64,000 bases of DNA from Sulfurospirillum sp. SCADC (lineage in GTDB: Bacteria; Campylobacterota; Campylobacteria; Campylobacterales; Sulfurospirillaceae). The translations under genes were made by a program, and so were the position numbers. Under the pieces are notes generated by a model, which worked only from the letters and a program-made list of their open reading frames with translations, had not been told where the DNA came from and searched no databases. Where the stretch lies: the NCBI RefSeq assembly GCF_000743525.1, contig NZ_JQGK01000014.1, forward strand, positions 1 through 64,000. The letters are read 5' to 3'. Positions 44,433-57,234 of the stretch are shown here, piece by piece (position 1 is the stretch's first letter; each line of letters starts with the position of its first letter).

Positions 44433-44837
44433 ATGCTATTAACCAAAGCCAGTGAATATGCACTGCTATCATTAATTATTATTTCTCAAAAAAATACCCC
44501 ACAAGATGTCGATACACTCTCCAGCCAACTCGGTATTTCTAAAAGCTTTTTAGCCAAAATCCTTCAAGCCTTAGCCAAAGAGAACATTTTAAGCTCTTTT
44601 AAGGGGGCTCATGGCGGTTTTCTACTCGCCAAAAAACCCGAAGAACTTACGTTGAAAATGATCGTAGAGTGTGCTGAGAAAAAGCAAACCATGGTTTTTG
44701 AATGCTCACCTTCGACCCAAAAATGCCCCAGTGGCAAGGGAACATATTGTCGTGTTTGGCCTATTCTCAATAAGCTTCAAACAAAAATTGATCTATTTTT
44801 AGATACTATGACACTTAAAGATATTATTGAAATTTAA
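44433..44837 (+). CDS. Rrf2-family regulator with Fe-S type cysteines
   Basis: 134 residues. The winged-helix domain is at residues 1-80 (LTKASEYALLSLIIISQ, SSQLGISKSFLAKILQALAKENILSSFKGAHGGFLLA). Three cysteines follow in the cluster-binding loop (FECSPSTQKCPSGKGTYC), as in IscR/NsrR/RsrR. It is therefore a likely iron-sulfur sensor, unlike the cysteine-free Rrf2 protein at 13424. It lies ten bases upstream of flhA in the same direction, so it may share a transcript with the flagellar export gene. Its ligand or stress signal is unknown. Confidence 0.88.
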   Translation: MLLTKASEYALLSLIIISQKNTPQDVDTLSSQLGISKSFLAKILQALAKENILSSFKGAHGGFLLAKKPEELTLKMIVECAEKKQTMVFECSPSTQKCPSGKGTYCRVWPILNKLQTKIDLFLDTMTLKDIIEI

Positions 44838-44846
44838 GGGTGTTGA

Positions 44847-47039
44847 TTGGCTAAAAATCAAAATGCGCTGCTATCAAGGATCATTCCTTATTTAGAGCCG
44901 ATTGTCAAAGCAAAAGATCTTACTGTTGTTGTTTTTATCGTCTCTATTATGGCGATTATTATCGTTCCACTTCCCAGTGCCATACTCGATTTTTTCTTGG
45001 TTATCTCACTCTCTATTTCGGTTTTGATCATTCTGATTTCGCTTTATATCCCAAAGCCCACGGATCTTTCAACGTTTCCAACGCTTATTTTGATCATCAC
45101 GCTCTTTAGACTCTCGCTGAACATCGCGACCACCAGAATGATCCTTACCAATGGGCATTTAGGCCCTGATGCGGTGAGTGAAATCGTCTCAAGTTTTGGG
45201 CAATTTGTCGTCGGCGGCAATTATGTCATCGGTGTTGTTGTCTTTACAATTCTTGTTTTAATTAACTTTATGGTTATTACCAAAGGTTCCACAAGGGTTG
45301 CAGAAGTTGCTGCACGTTTTACACTCGATGCGATGCCCGGTAAACAGATGGCAATTGACGCTGATCTTAATGCGGGTTTGATTGATGAAAAAACCGCACG
45401 TAAGCGTCGTGAGGAGATCATTCAAGAGGCAAACTTTTACGGTGCGATGGACGGTTCGAGCAAGTTTGTTAAGGGTGACGCGGTTGCTGGTATTATCATC
45501 ACGATTATTAACATTATGGGTGGATTTCTCATCGGCTCCTTTCAACACGGGCTTGAACTTGCGGTCAGTGCGCAAACCTATACGATTTTAACCATTGGCG
45601 ATGGTCTTGTCTCTCAACTTCCAGCCCTTATCACATCAACGGCAACGGGTATTTTAATCACACGAGCCAACAAAGCAGACGATGTCAGCTTCTCCGATGG
45701 TGCCGTTCAACAACTCTTTGGAGAACATAAAACTCTGCTCATCGTAGGTTTTATTTTGGTTTTATTTTCACTGGTTCCAGGACTTCCCACACTCTCCTTA
45801 ATGTTTGTTGGACTCATTTTCCTAGGACTAGGATACCTGGTTAAACAGACCAATGATGGCAGCTTTTCCTTCCAAAAATTCTTTGCCTCAACCCCTCTTG
45901 CGATGCAAAAAGCGAAACAAGAAACGGACAGCAAAGCGCAAAGTACACAAGCGCCTAAAAAGACACCTGAAGAGCTTCGCAAAGAGGAAGAGACAACGCT
46001 AAATGACATCCTTAAACTTGAGATCCTTGAGCTTGATTTGGGTTACCAACTCATCAAATTGGCTGATCCTGCACAAGGTGGTGACCTTTTGGATAGGGTT
46101 AAAAGTATGCGTCGTAAAATTGCCTCTGACTTTGGTTATTTGATTCCTCAAGTGAGGATTCGCGATAACTTGCACCTCACACCCAATCACTATCAACTCT
46201 TGCTCAAAGGCATCGAGATTGGTAATGGTGAGATTTATCCCGATAAATTTATGGCGATGGACAGTGGTTTAACCATCGATAAAGTTCAAGGAATTCCTAC
46301 TAAAGAGCCTGCATTTGGGCTTGATGCGATTTGGATTGATGCCGCCATTAAAGAAGATGCGATCATTAAAGGGTACACGACGGTTGATCCTGCTACGGTC
46401 ATTTCAACACATTTAAGTGAACTGATTAAAAAATACGCCGAAGAGCTTCTTACACGTCAAGAGGTTCAAAGCCTGATTGATAAACTCCAAAAAGATTACC
46501 CTGTCGTGGTGACCGATTGTCTTAAAGTTGCCAATGTGGGACTCATTCAAAAAGTCCTTAAAGCCTTGCTTCGTGAGAAGATACCGATTAAAGATCTTCT
46601 CACGATCGTTGAAACCATCAGTGATGTAGCCGAGGTGACCAAAAATGTCTCGATCATTGTCGAGCAAGTACGTGCCAAGCTTTCACGTGTGATTACCAAG
46701 CTGTATAAAGATGACAATGGTGTTTTAAAGCTTCTGACCTTTAATGCAGGAACCGAGCAGAAGCTCTTGGATGCGCTGCGAGAACGCGATGGCGTGCGTG
46801 ATTTGGTGCTCAATATTGGTCAAATCAACACGCTTGTAAAAGCCAGTAGTGATGAGGCATCCAAACTGCTTCACAAGGGCATTGCACCGGTTGTCATCAT
46901 TGTGGATCCGTTACTTCGTAAACCACTCTCTGATATTTTTGAAAAATTTGGACTTGACATTGTGGTTCTTTCCCACGCTGAGATCGATTCAAGCTCCAAA
47001 TTTGAAGTTATGGGCTCTATAGAGATTGAAAAACTCTAA
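44847..47039 (+). CDS. flhA: flagellar biosynthesis protein FlhA
   Basis: 730 residues from a TTG at 44847, with AAGGG six bases upstream. Seven or eight transmembrane segments fill residues 20-320, with the FHIPEP-type conserved blocks ITLFRLSLNIATTRMIL, RFTLDAMPGKQMAIDADLNAGLI and GDAVAGIIITIINIMGG. The cytosolic C-terminal domain (residues 370-730) forms the nonameric ring that receives export chaperones. FlhA is the main gate of the flagellar type III export apparatus. No iterated palindrome lies in its 2.2 kb. Confidence 0.97.
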   Translation: MAKNQNALLSRIIPYLEPIVKAKDLTVVVFIVSIMAIIIVPLPSAILDFFLVISLSISVLIILISLYIPKPTDLSTFPTLILIITLFRLSLNIATTRMILTNGHLGPDAVSEIVSSFGQFVVGGNYVIGVVVFTILVLINFMVITKGSTRVAEVAARFTLDAMPGKQMAIDADLNAGLIDEKTARKRREEIIQEANFYGAMDGSSKFVKGDAVAGIIITIINIMGGFLIGSFQHGLELAVSAQTYTILTIGDGLVSQLPALITSTATGILITRANKADDVSFSDGAVQQLFGEHKTLLIVGFILVLFSLVPGLPTLSLMFVGLIFLGLGYLVKQTNDGSFSFQKFFASTPLAMQKAKQETDSKAQSTQAPKKTPEELRKEEETTLNDILKLEILELDLGYQLIKLADPAQGGDLLDRVKSMRRKIASDFGYLIPQVRIRDNLHLTPNHYQLLLKGIEIGNGEIYPDKFMAMDSGLTIDKVQGIPTKEPAFGLDAIWIDAAIKEDAIIKGYTTVDPATVISTHLSELIKKYAEELLTRQEVQSLIDKLQKDYPVVVTDCLKVANVGLIQKVLKALLREKIPIKDLLTIVETISDVAEVTKNVSIIVEQVRAKLSRVITKLYKDDNGVLKLLTFNAGTEQKLLDALRERDGVRDLVLNIGQINTLVKASSDEASKLLHKGIAPVVIIVDPLLRKPLSDIFEKFGLDIVVLSHAEIDSSSKFEVMGSIEIEKL

Positions 47040-47080
47040 GCTCCTAGTCTAAATTAAACCATTCAGCATTAAGGATTTTT

Positions 47081-48106
47081 ATGAACTACCTATTACACCA
47101 CCTCTCACACACGGATTTAGATGGCTACAGCTGTCAGATGGTGAGTGCACACTATTTTGATTCGATTCAATTTTACAACTCCAATTACGGCAAAGAGATC
47201 AACGAGTGTTTCAATCAGATTTTATCGGTGATTCAAAACTCAAAATCCCAAAAACATGTGATTCTTATCACTGACCTCAATCTTACGATGGATCAAGCCA
47301 AAGAGTTTGAATCCAAAGTGAGCATTTGCGATAAAGAGATTATGATGTTTGTTTTAGATCATCACAAAACAGGGCAAGAGTGCGCGGATGCTTTTGAGTG
47401 GTATTATCTGGATTCAAGTCGTTGTGCTACCAAAATTACCTATGATTTTTTCAGTGCGCTGTATGGCAAAGATGAAAAACTCAGCCATTATGTCGATGTC
47501 GTCAATGCGGTCGATATTTGGCTTGAAGATAAACCTGAGTTTGAGCTAGGCAAAGTCTGTATGGGGCTTGTCAGTGGTGCAAAAGAGGTCAATAAGATCA
47601 TGTTCCCCGAAGAGAACAGCAAGTACATTTTTGCCCTGCTTAACAAAGCACAAGAGTACTTTACATGTAAAGAGGCGCACATCGCTTTAGACGATGCGAT
47701 TCATGGGATTAAAAAGTCATTTTTCCTCACCGATGCGAACAATACACTGAGTAATTTGGTCTCGTCTTACAACGTCATTTTACTGAGCAAAAACAGAGAC
47801 AAAATGCAGATCAGCTACAAAGAGTACAAAGGCATTCTCACCTACAACATCGGTAATGTCTCCGTCATCGGCAATGACTTTTTAACCGCCAATCCCGATA
47901 TGGACTTCTTTATGGACATCACGTCCAAAAAAACCATCAGCCTGCGCTCCAATGGTAAAGTCGATGTCAGCAAGATGGCAGCACACATCGCCAATGGTGG
48001 TGGTCATCACAATGCCAGCGGTGGACTTCTCAGCAATTTTAAAGATGCTTTTATCTATGATACGATCAAATCACAAGTGATGAGCATCATCACCAATAAA
48101 GGATAA
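47081..48106 (+). CDS. DHH-family phosphoesterase
   Basis: 341 residues. The DHH motif is FVLDHHKTG (near residue 105), with an N-terminal metal site LSHTDLDGYSCQM and DLNLTMDQ. A C-terminal DHHA1 domain ends in the nucleotide-binding HIANGGGHHNASGG. The architecture fits NrnA/oligoribonuclease-like or pAp phosphatase-like enzymes of the DHH superfamily. The substrate cannot be told. It lies 40 bases after flhA and directly before the small acidic gene at 48109. One iterated palindrome is read as FTCK. Confidence 0.88.
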   Translation: MNYLLHHLSHTDLDGYSCQMVSAHYFDSIQFYNSNYGKEINECFNQILSVIQNSKSQKHVILITDLNLTMDQAKEFESKVSICDKEIMMFVLDHHKTGQECADAFEWYYLDSSRCATKITYDFFSALYGKDEKLSHYVDVVNAVDIWLEDKPEFELGKVCMGLVSGAKEVNKIMFPEENSKYIFALLNKAQEYFTCKEAHIALDDAIHGIKKSFFLTDANNTLSNLVSSYNVILLSKNRDKMQISYKEYKGILTYNIGNVSVIGNDFLTANPDMDFFMDITSKKTISLRSNGKVDVSKMAAHIANGGGHHNASGGLLSNFKDAFIYDTIKSQVMSIITNKG

Positions 48107-48108
48107 TC

Positions 48109-48378
48109 ATGGAAGCCAAGGACCTCAAAAAAGAGTTAGAGCGAGCCGAAATTGAAGTCGAAGAGATGGCGATGCAGTTGGCTGACATGTTAGGGGCTGC
48201 CCTCTTCTTCGCAGGTGTTCAAAAAGAAGACCTTCCAAAGGCAATCGATCTTTACCTCAAAGGGCTTGATGAAGTCTTTGAGGATGAGGATGAAGACAGC
48301 GAAATGGGCTTTGAAGAGGTCATTGAAGTGATCGAATATATCCGCAACAAAAACCCTAAACTGTTTCACAAAGCTTAA
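48109..48378 (+). CDS. small acidic conserved hypothetical protein
   Basis: 89 residues, strongly acidic and helical (LKKELERAEIEVEEMAMQLADMLGAALFFAG then VFEDEDEDSEMGFEEVIEVIEYI). There are no cysteines, membrane spans or signal. It begins two bases after the DHH gene, so the two are surely cotranscribed, and a strong terminator follows immediately. I do not recognise the family; an accessory or regulatory subunit of the phosphoesterase is possible. Confidence 0.75.
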   Translation: MEAKDLKKELERAEIEVEEMAMQLADMLGAALFFAGVQKEDLPKAIDLYLKGLDEVFEDEDEDSEMGFEEVIEVIEYIRNKNPKLFHKA

Positions 48379-48408
48379 GTGTAGAGAATTTCTCTACACC
48401 TTTTTTTT
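48379..48408 (+). terminator. strong terminator after the flhA-DHH operon
   Basis: Arms GTGTAGAGA / TCTCTACAC, a three-base loop and a run of eight T. It starts right after the stop of the small acidic gene and overlaps the 3' end of the convergent cmoA. Confidence 0.92.
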
Positions 48409-49104
48409 AGCGATAAATGTCGCGAAATTTCCCCATTTAAAAATAACTTCGATCGTCTCAAATCCTGCATTTTTCAGCATCGCTTTGTTTTCATCTTCCG
48501 TGTAAGGAATCAAAACATTTTCTAACGCTTCCCTTTTTTGTGCGATTTCAAAGTCACTGTAACCTTGTTCACGTTTAAAATCATAATAGAGATCGATCAT
48601 CTCTTTATTAAGTGCTTTATCTTCAAAGACAATCTTCTCACTAAAGATAAAAAGACCATTTGGATTGAGTGCCGCATAGAGTTTAGCGACAAAGTCAGCG
48701 CGCTGCAAAGGGCGAATGAACTGGAGCATGTAATTGGCAATAATCACATCTTTACATGTAAGCTCTATTTGAGTAATGTCTGCAGAGACAAGTTCTATAT
48801 TTGCCCCATACGCGTGCACTTTTTGACGGGCAAGATGCAACATCGCTTCTGCATTATCAACGCCTAAGAGATGGTAGCTTTTATCGCTTTTTTTATGCAA
48901 TGCCAGCAGTGTATTGGCGGTTGAACACCCAAGGTCGACTATGTGTGCGCCCTCTTTAACATGGTGACAAATGGTTTTACATGTAAGCGCAATCACCTCT
49001 TTGTAAAAAGGGATTGAGCGCTCTAACATGTCGTCAAAAACGACCGCAACATCCTCATCAAACTCAAATTGTTTGGTAATCGGTTTGGTAAATACTTTAT
49101 CCAT
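48394..49104 (-). CDS. cmoA: carboxy-S-adenosyl-L-methionine synthase
   Basis: 236 residues. It makes carboxy-SAM from SAM and prephenate, the cofactor used by CmoB. The class I methyltransferase SAM site is AHIVDLGCSTANTLLALH, with FVAKLYAALNPNGLFIFSEKIVFED and the start FDEDVAVVFDDMLERSIPFY. Together with cmoB at 28393 it gives the cmo5U34 tRNA modification. Two iterated palindromes 225 bases apart both read LTCK. Confidence 0.95.
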   Translation of the reverse strand: MDKVFTKPITKQFEFDEDVAVVFDDMLERSIPFYKEVIALTCKTICHHVKEGAHIVDLGCSTANTLLALHKKSDKSYHLLGVDNAEAMLHLARQKVHAYGANIELVSADITQIELTCKDVIIANYMLQFIRPLQRADFVAKLYAALNPNGLFIFSEKIVFEDKALNKEMIDLYYDFKREQGYSDFEIAQKREALENVLIPYTEDENKAMLKNAGFETIEVIFKWGNFATFIAKKKV

Positions 49105-49210
49105 GGCACTTTGCTTCCATTGCTTAAAATTCTTCGCGATTATATCAAAATATTAGTTACTATTAAGCATTCACTTCTTATACTGTCACTACTTCCAAAC
49201 AGGTCTTACC

Positions 49211-49993
49211 ATGAACAAACAACTGCAAGAATTGACCGATCTAACGATGAAAGAGATACGTAATCTTGAAATTGTTTTGCCTGAAATTTACCGTGATATT
49301 TTCTACAGCAAAGCCAAAGACCTTGGCATCAAACTCAGTGACATTGACAAAGAAGCTGCCATGCTCTACGCACTTCGCAAAATTCAACTGATTCGCAATG
49401 AAACGGAACGCTCAGCCTCTGCTTTAAAAGAAAATGTCATGAATGCCAAAATCGCCATCACCAATAAAGACAATATGGCGTTGCAATTTATTGAAAATAA
49501 TATGATTGAGTTAGAGACGAGAATCGCCTCTTTGCTAGAAGAGCTTTACATTGATGAGTTGACGCGTTTGTATAATCGCAGATGGTTGTTTGAGAAGTTT
49601 CTCAAGGACGATCACTTTACCAGCAGTGGACATTTAGCCTTTGTTGATCTCAATCACTTTAAAGACGTCAACGATCAATTTGGTCATCTCGTTGGCGATA
49701 AAGTCTTACATGTCATCGGAAAAGTGCTGATGAAAGTACCCCATACGTCAGCAATTCGTTTTGCGGGCGATGAGTTTATCATCTTAAGCGAACAGCACGA
49801 TGAAGAAGAAATACATAAAATTTTACATACAGTCAATCAAAACCTACTCAAAACGCCGTTTAAACACAATAAAGAGCTTTTTTACATCGATTTTTCATTT
49901 GGTGTTGCCTCTTTTAAGGCTAAAGATAGCTTTAAAAAAGTGTTGGAAGATGCCGATACCAAGATGTACGACTACAAAAAATCGCTCAAATAG
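49211..49993 (+). CDS. soluble diguanylate cyclase (AGDEF)
   Basis: 260 residues, no membrane segment. The N-terminal ~110 residues are helical and unassigned (KEIRNLEIVLPEIYRDIFYSKAKDLGIKL). The GGDEF domain has IDELTRLYNRRWL, AFVDLNHFKDVNDQFGH and the active-site RFAGDEF, an AGDEF variant often still active. No RxxD inhibition site precedes it (PHTS there), unlike the enzyme at 14862. Its 3' end overlaps the convergent ribF by 22 bases. Confidence 0.88.
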   Translation: MNKQLQELTDLTMKEIRNLEIVLPEIYRDIFYSKAKDLGIKLSDIDKEAAMLYALRKIQLIRNETERSASALKENVMNAKIAITNKDNMALQFIENNMIELETRIASLLEELYIDELTRLYNRRWLFEKFLKDDHFTSSGHLAFVDLNHFKDVNDQFGHLVGDKVLHVIGKVLMKVPHTSAIRFAGDEFIILSEQHDEEEIHKILHTVNQNLLKTPFKHNKELFYIDFSFGVASFKAKDSFKKVLEDADTKMYDYKKSLK

Positions 49994-50794
49994 ACTCGAC
50001 ACGTTCCACGGTATTTTCGAGCTTGCTCACAATCGTGTTCAATCTGGGATTTTAGTTCACTTAAGCTGGTAAATTTTTGATTCGCGCGCAAAAACGCCAC
50101 AAAAAAGAGCTCAACCGTGCCATGGACTGCTGGAAGTGTTGCATCTAAAATATGCGTCTCAATGGAAAATGCTCCATCGGTACTCTCTCTTACCCCAATA
50201 AACGAAACGGAATCGTACATCATGTGTGCAATGCGCGTACGCGTAGCATAAACGCCTGCATGCGGAATAAGATACTCCAAAACTTTGAGGTTTAACGTAG
50301 GCACAAGCTCTGTTTTACCAAGCCCTTGACCAGGGACAATATCGCCTGTGATCGCATATTCACGCCCTAAAAAGCGGTTTGCCTCTTCTAAACGCCCCTC
50401 CTTCAAGTAGGTACGAATCAGGCTTGAATGCACCGAAATACCCTGATAGCAGAACTCATCAACAATCACTACGTCACCATCAAAAAAGGTTTTCAGATCT
50501 TTCGCCGTACATGAGCGGTGTTTTCCAAAACAAAAATCATAGCCAACAACAATTTTACGAAGATGGGGAAACTCTTTGGTTAAAAGCGCTACAAACTCCG
50601 CGCCACTGAGATCTTTTACTTTGAGAAAATGAAAAAACATACACGGATAGCCCGCATATTCGCTGCGCTTAATCCCTGGTGTCAGGTTCGCTTGGTCTTT
50701 ATCGATGACAAACAGCGCACCATTGGTCCCTAGATGATTAAGAAGCTGTCTGTGCCCTACATGGATGCCATCGAAACTTCCGATGGCTAGGGTA

Positions 50795-54201
<3,407 letters not shown>

Positions 54202-54212
<11 letters not shown>

Positions 54213-54915
54213 CTTTTTTCATCTCCTCGACTTGAATACTCGCTTGCGTCGTATCTGACTCCTCTTTTTGAGGCTCTTCATGCGCTGGTATCGTTGTTTC
54301 GCTTGCCTCAGGCGTGTTTACATGTAAAGACTCTTCCACACTCTTTTCAGCCAGAGGCAGCTCTTCTTCAAGAGGCGAAGCGGTCGTTTCATCCACAGAA
54401 ACAGAACCTTCAGCAGCGTCTTGCTCTTTAGCCTCTTCAAGTTCTACGTAAAGGGCTAACGCCTCTTTCGTGGCAGATGCCACTTCATTGTACGTTCCCT
54501 CACGAATGTGCTTCCAAATATCGCGTCTGACCAGACTTAAGACATAACGCCTATCGCCTCCAACCACGCGACTAAGTTCATGACCGCCACAGGTTGGGCA
54601 GATAAAAAAGGTGATTTTATGCTGCAATGTCTCTTCTAAACGACAATTTTCATCATCCACCATTAACATGCTTTGACACTTAGGACAATAACACCAAAGC
54701 CCGATGACATCGCCTTTTTTATACTTCCAACGCCACAGCACTTTAAATAAAATGAGTTCGTGAAATCTAAAATATTTAGGACGCATTAAATAACGAGCCA
54801 CAAAAGGGAAGGCAATTAAAATGATACAAATCGCAATGGCGCCACTATTGACAACCCATTGGGGAATAGCGTAAAGCTCGCTGATACGGTTTAAAAGATC
54901 GATTATTTTTTCCAA
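54202..54915 (-). CDS. membrane-anchored zinc-ribbon protein with acidic tail
   Basis: 237 residues of unknown function. One transmembrane segment near the N-terminus (VVNSGAIAICIILIAFPFVARYL) is followed by a cytoplasmic zinc ribbon (CPKC ... CPTCGG, residues ~77-113). The last 75 residues are a low-complexity acidic tail (EEELPLAEKSVEE ... EEPQKEES), probably disordered. One iterated palindrome falls in this tail and reads LHVN. It overlaps the TSUP gene by eleven bases, so it is coexpressed. Possible roles include a membrane-bound nucleic-acid or protein adaptor. Confidence 0.75.
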
Positions 54916-54924
54916 AAAAGATTC

Positions 54925-56070
54925 CTAAAAGGTTGTTTGATTGAGCGCGCGAAGCACACTAAGGGCTTGCAGATGCTCTTTAACGTCATGAACACGCAGT
55001 ATCGTTGCTCCATGTTCATACGCCTTCAGATGTAGGGCTAACGTACCCGCTAGTCGCTCAGAAATGGGTGTAGGGATGATCGTGTTAATCATCGATTTGC
55101 GACTGGCTCCAAAAAGCAATGGATAGCCAAAATGCAAAAAATGTTTGTGATGTTGCAGAAGTGTTAAATTGTGCTCTAAATTTTTTCCAAAACCAATGCC
55201 GACATCCAAAACGATCTTATGGATGCCAAAGCTTTGTGCCTTCGCAATGCGCTCTTCAAAAAAAGCATCTACCGAAAATAAGACATTATCATACTGAGGT
55301 TCGTGTTGCATGGTGGTGGTTTCACCTTGCATGTGCATCAAAACGACCGTAGCATCGTACTTGGCGGCAACGCGTGCCACATCATCATTGGCAAGTGCTG
55401 TGATGTCATTCACGATACTAAATCCATGCGAAAGGGCATATTCCAAACACACAGGCGAATAGCTATCAAGAGAAAAACGTGCTTTTTCAAACAGTTTGTG
55501 CTCGTAAATAAGATCAATGATAGGCTTCACGCGAGCAAGCTCTTCTGTTTCACTGACACTCAAACTCCCCGGACGACTTGAAACACCACCCAGATCGATG
55601 ATACTTGCACCCTCGCCTATCATCGATTCAATGTGTTTGAGGGCAGCTTCACCACTAAAACGACTGCCCTCAAAAAAGCTGTCTTCATTCGTGTTAATGA
55701 TGCCCATAATCTCAAAATCATTCTTACATGTAACGCAAAATTCACTGAGTTTTAACGCAACTTCTTTGAGTCCAAAAGGTTGCGCTTTCTCTTTGCGCGC
55801 GAGCTCTTTAAGCTGTTTGTCATTGGCAATTAACAGCGCATCAACCAAAGGGACTTTACATGTAATCGTATCTTTTGGTACGGCAAGATCGGCGCCAATA
55901 GATAAAGCATCTTGTTTGAGAATATTCGCTGCAGGCGTTTTAAGATCTTTGATATAAATGAAATTCAGATGCGCCTTTTGCGCTAAAATCGCACTTCCCT
56001 CACGGGTGACACCCAAGCGGTGAAAGAGCGCTGCAACATCGCTATTTGTGTTTAATTGACAGAGTTTCAT
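54925..56070 (-). CDS. folP: dihydropteroate synthase (long epsilonproteobacterial form)
   Basis: 381 residues, about 100 longer than E. coli FolP because of an N-terminal extension that is usual in Campylobacterota. The catalytic core starts near residue 120: IMGIINTNEDSFFEGSRF, IDLGGVSSRPGS, FSLDSYSPVCLEYAL, IVNDITAL and VVLMHMQG, IVLDVGIGFGK, FGASRKS. It joins pABA to dihydropterin pyrophosphate in folate synthesis and is the sulfonamide target. Two iterated palindromes are read as VTCK and ITCK. It overlaps holB by four bases. Confidence 0.94.
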   Translation of the reverse strand: MKLCQLNTNSDVAALFHRLGVTREGSAILAQKAHLNFIYIKDLKTPAANILKQDALSIGADLAVPKDTITCKVPLVDALLIANDKQLKELARKEKAQPFGLKEVALKLSEFCVTCKNDFEIMGIINTNEDSFFEGSRFSGEAALKHIESMIGEGASIIDLGGVSSRPGSLSVSETEELARVKPIIDLIYEHKLFEKARFSLDSYSPVCLEYALSHGFSIVNDITALANDDVARVAAKYDATVVLMHMQGETTTMQHEPQYDNVLFSVDAFFEERIAKAQSFGIHKIVLDVGIGFGKNLEHNLTLLQHHKHFLHFGYPLLFGASRKSMINTIIPTPISERLAGTLALHLKAYEHGATILRVHDVKEHLQALSVLRALNQTTF

Positions 56071-56720
56071 CGGTACTTTCTTAGCATAATCGAGAGTAAA
56101 AGCGAGGTTAAAATCGTTTGCGCTCTGGTATTGAGTTCTACCAAATGCAACAGTTTTGCAAAATGTTCCAGCTCTTTTTCACTAAAATGCAGATGATGCT
56201 CATGAATCGATTCATACACGATGGCTTGAACCAACTCTTTGAGTAGCCCTTTTTCAACATTTTGGTGCTTTTGAATAAACGGATATATATCGCCAAGATC
56301 GAGTTTTGCAAGGTTTAACCCACTGTGCGTCACCTCTTGTTCCATCACCAGCTCTTTTTGCAGTAATCGTGAACGAACCGTTGGCAAAAAAGCTGTTTTA
56401 GAAGGGGCAACGACAATGAAAACGATGTGGCGAGGAGGTTCTTCCAAAATTTTTAAAAGTGCATTTTGCGCCTCAACGCGGTACCCTTTGGCGATGAGAA
56501 TAAGGTATTTATTTTCAGATTCTGCGATGTACGCCTCTTTGATCACCTCTTTGGCATCATCGATGAGAAATTCATCTTTGATGAAAAAGAGATGGCGCTC
56601 TTTAGCGTAGGCTTCATGCAGGCTCTCTTTGGCTTTTTCCACATTTTTACAGATCAAAATATGGCTGAAAACCTCTTCATCATTCGTTTTCAAAGGTAAC
56701 CTCGGCAAAAAGCACGGCAT
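56067..56720 (-). CDS. holB: DNA polymerase III delta' subunit
   Basis: 217 residues, a reduced clamp-loader delta' with the LLKILEEPPRHIVFIVVAPSKTAFLPTVRSR block typical of delta'/DnaX proteins. A functional P-loop is absent, as in other delta' subunits. It loads the sliding clamp with the other DnaX complex members. The start is uncertain: ATG 56720 makes a 41-base overlap with hobA, and TTG 56693 would shorten it. The order lysC-hobA-holB-folP matches H. pylori. Confidence 0.88.
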   Translation of the reverse strand: MPCFLPRLPLKTNDEEVFSHILICKNVEKAKESLHEAYAKERHLFFIKDEFLIDDAKEVIKEAYIAESENKYLILIAKGYRVEAQNALLKILEEPPRHIVFIVVAPSKTAFLPTVRSRLLQKELVMEQEVTHSGLNLAKLDLGDIYPFIQKHQNVEKGLLKELVQAIVYESIHEHHLHFSEKELEHFAKLLHLVELNTRAQTILTSLLLSIMLRKYR

Positions 56721-57231
56721 CGATACTTTTATCGAGAAGTCTAAAGAGTTGAATCAATTTAATATCTAAACTATCGTCATCGCTTAAAAGGTAAAAGCTA
56801 TTTTGAACATGCTCGTCCATAATCCATAAAAAACTATCGTCTTTACGTTTAGCGATTTGCATCTTTATGTCGCTATTTTTGCCGACATAAAAGAAGGTAT
56901 AACCACTCGGAAAGGCTTGAGAGAGCATGTTTTCCAAAAGCTCTATATCTTCTTTCGTTTTGACTTGGTACAAATTTGGATAGAGTGTTTGCAATGCAAT
57001 AAAAGGCAAAATTGGTCTATTTTTATGATGATTGTTGATGGCACGAAGCATATAGTGGCAAAACCATGCTCGATCATCATCGGTAATCACAATAAACGTA
57101 TGGCCATCCAAAAGATTTTTGAGCATGGAAGCGGCAAGAGGAACCCATTCGAACCTCTTCTCTTCCATCCAGCTCATCATAGAGCCGTCTTTTCGTATCT
57201 CTTCTAATGTCCACTTTAAAAATTGTTGCAT
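56680..57231 (-). CDS. hobA: DnaA-interacting initiator protein HobA
   Basis: 183 residues. The N-terminus FLKWTLEEIRKDGSMMSWMEEKRFEWVPLAASMLKNLL and the alpha/beta core TFIVITDDDRAWFCHYML match H. pylori HobA (HP1230). HobA is a SIS-fold tetramer that bridges DnaA molecules at oriC, a functional counterpart of DiaA limited to Campylobacterota. The gene lies three bases after lysC and before holB, so a replication initiation factor and a clamp-loader subunit share a transcript. It is a good lineage marker. Confidence 0.9.
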   Translation of the reverse strand: MQQFLKWTLEEIRKDGSMMSWMEEKRFEWVPLAASMLKNLLDGHTFIVITDDDRAWFCHYMLRAINNHHKNRPILPFIALQTLYPNLYQVKTKEDIELLENMLSQAFPSGYTFFYVGKNSDIKMQIAKRKDDSFLWIMDEHVQNSFYLLSDDDSLDIKLIQLFRLLDKSIDAVLFAEVTFENE

Positions 57232-57234
57232 GAA

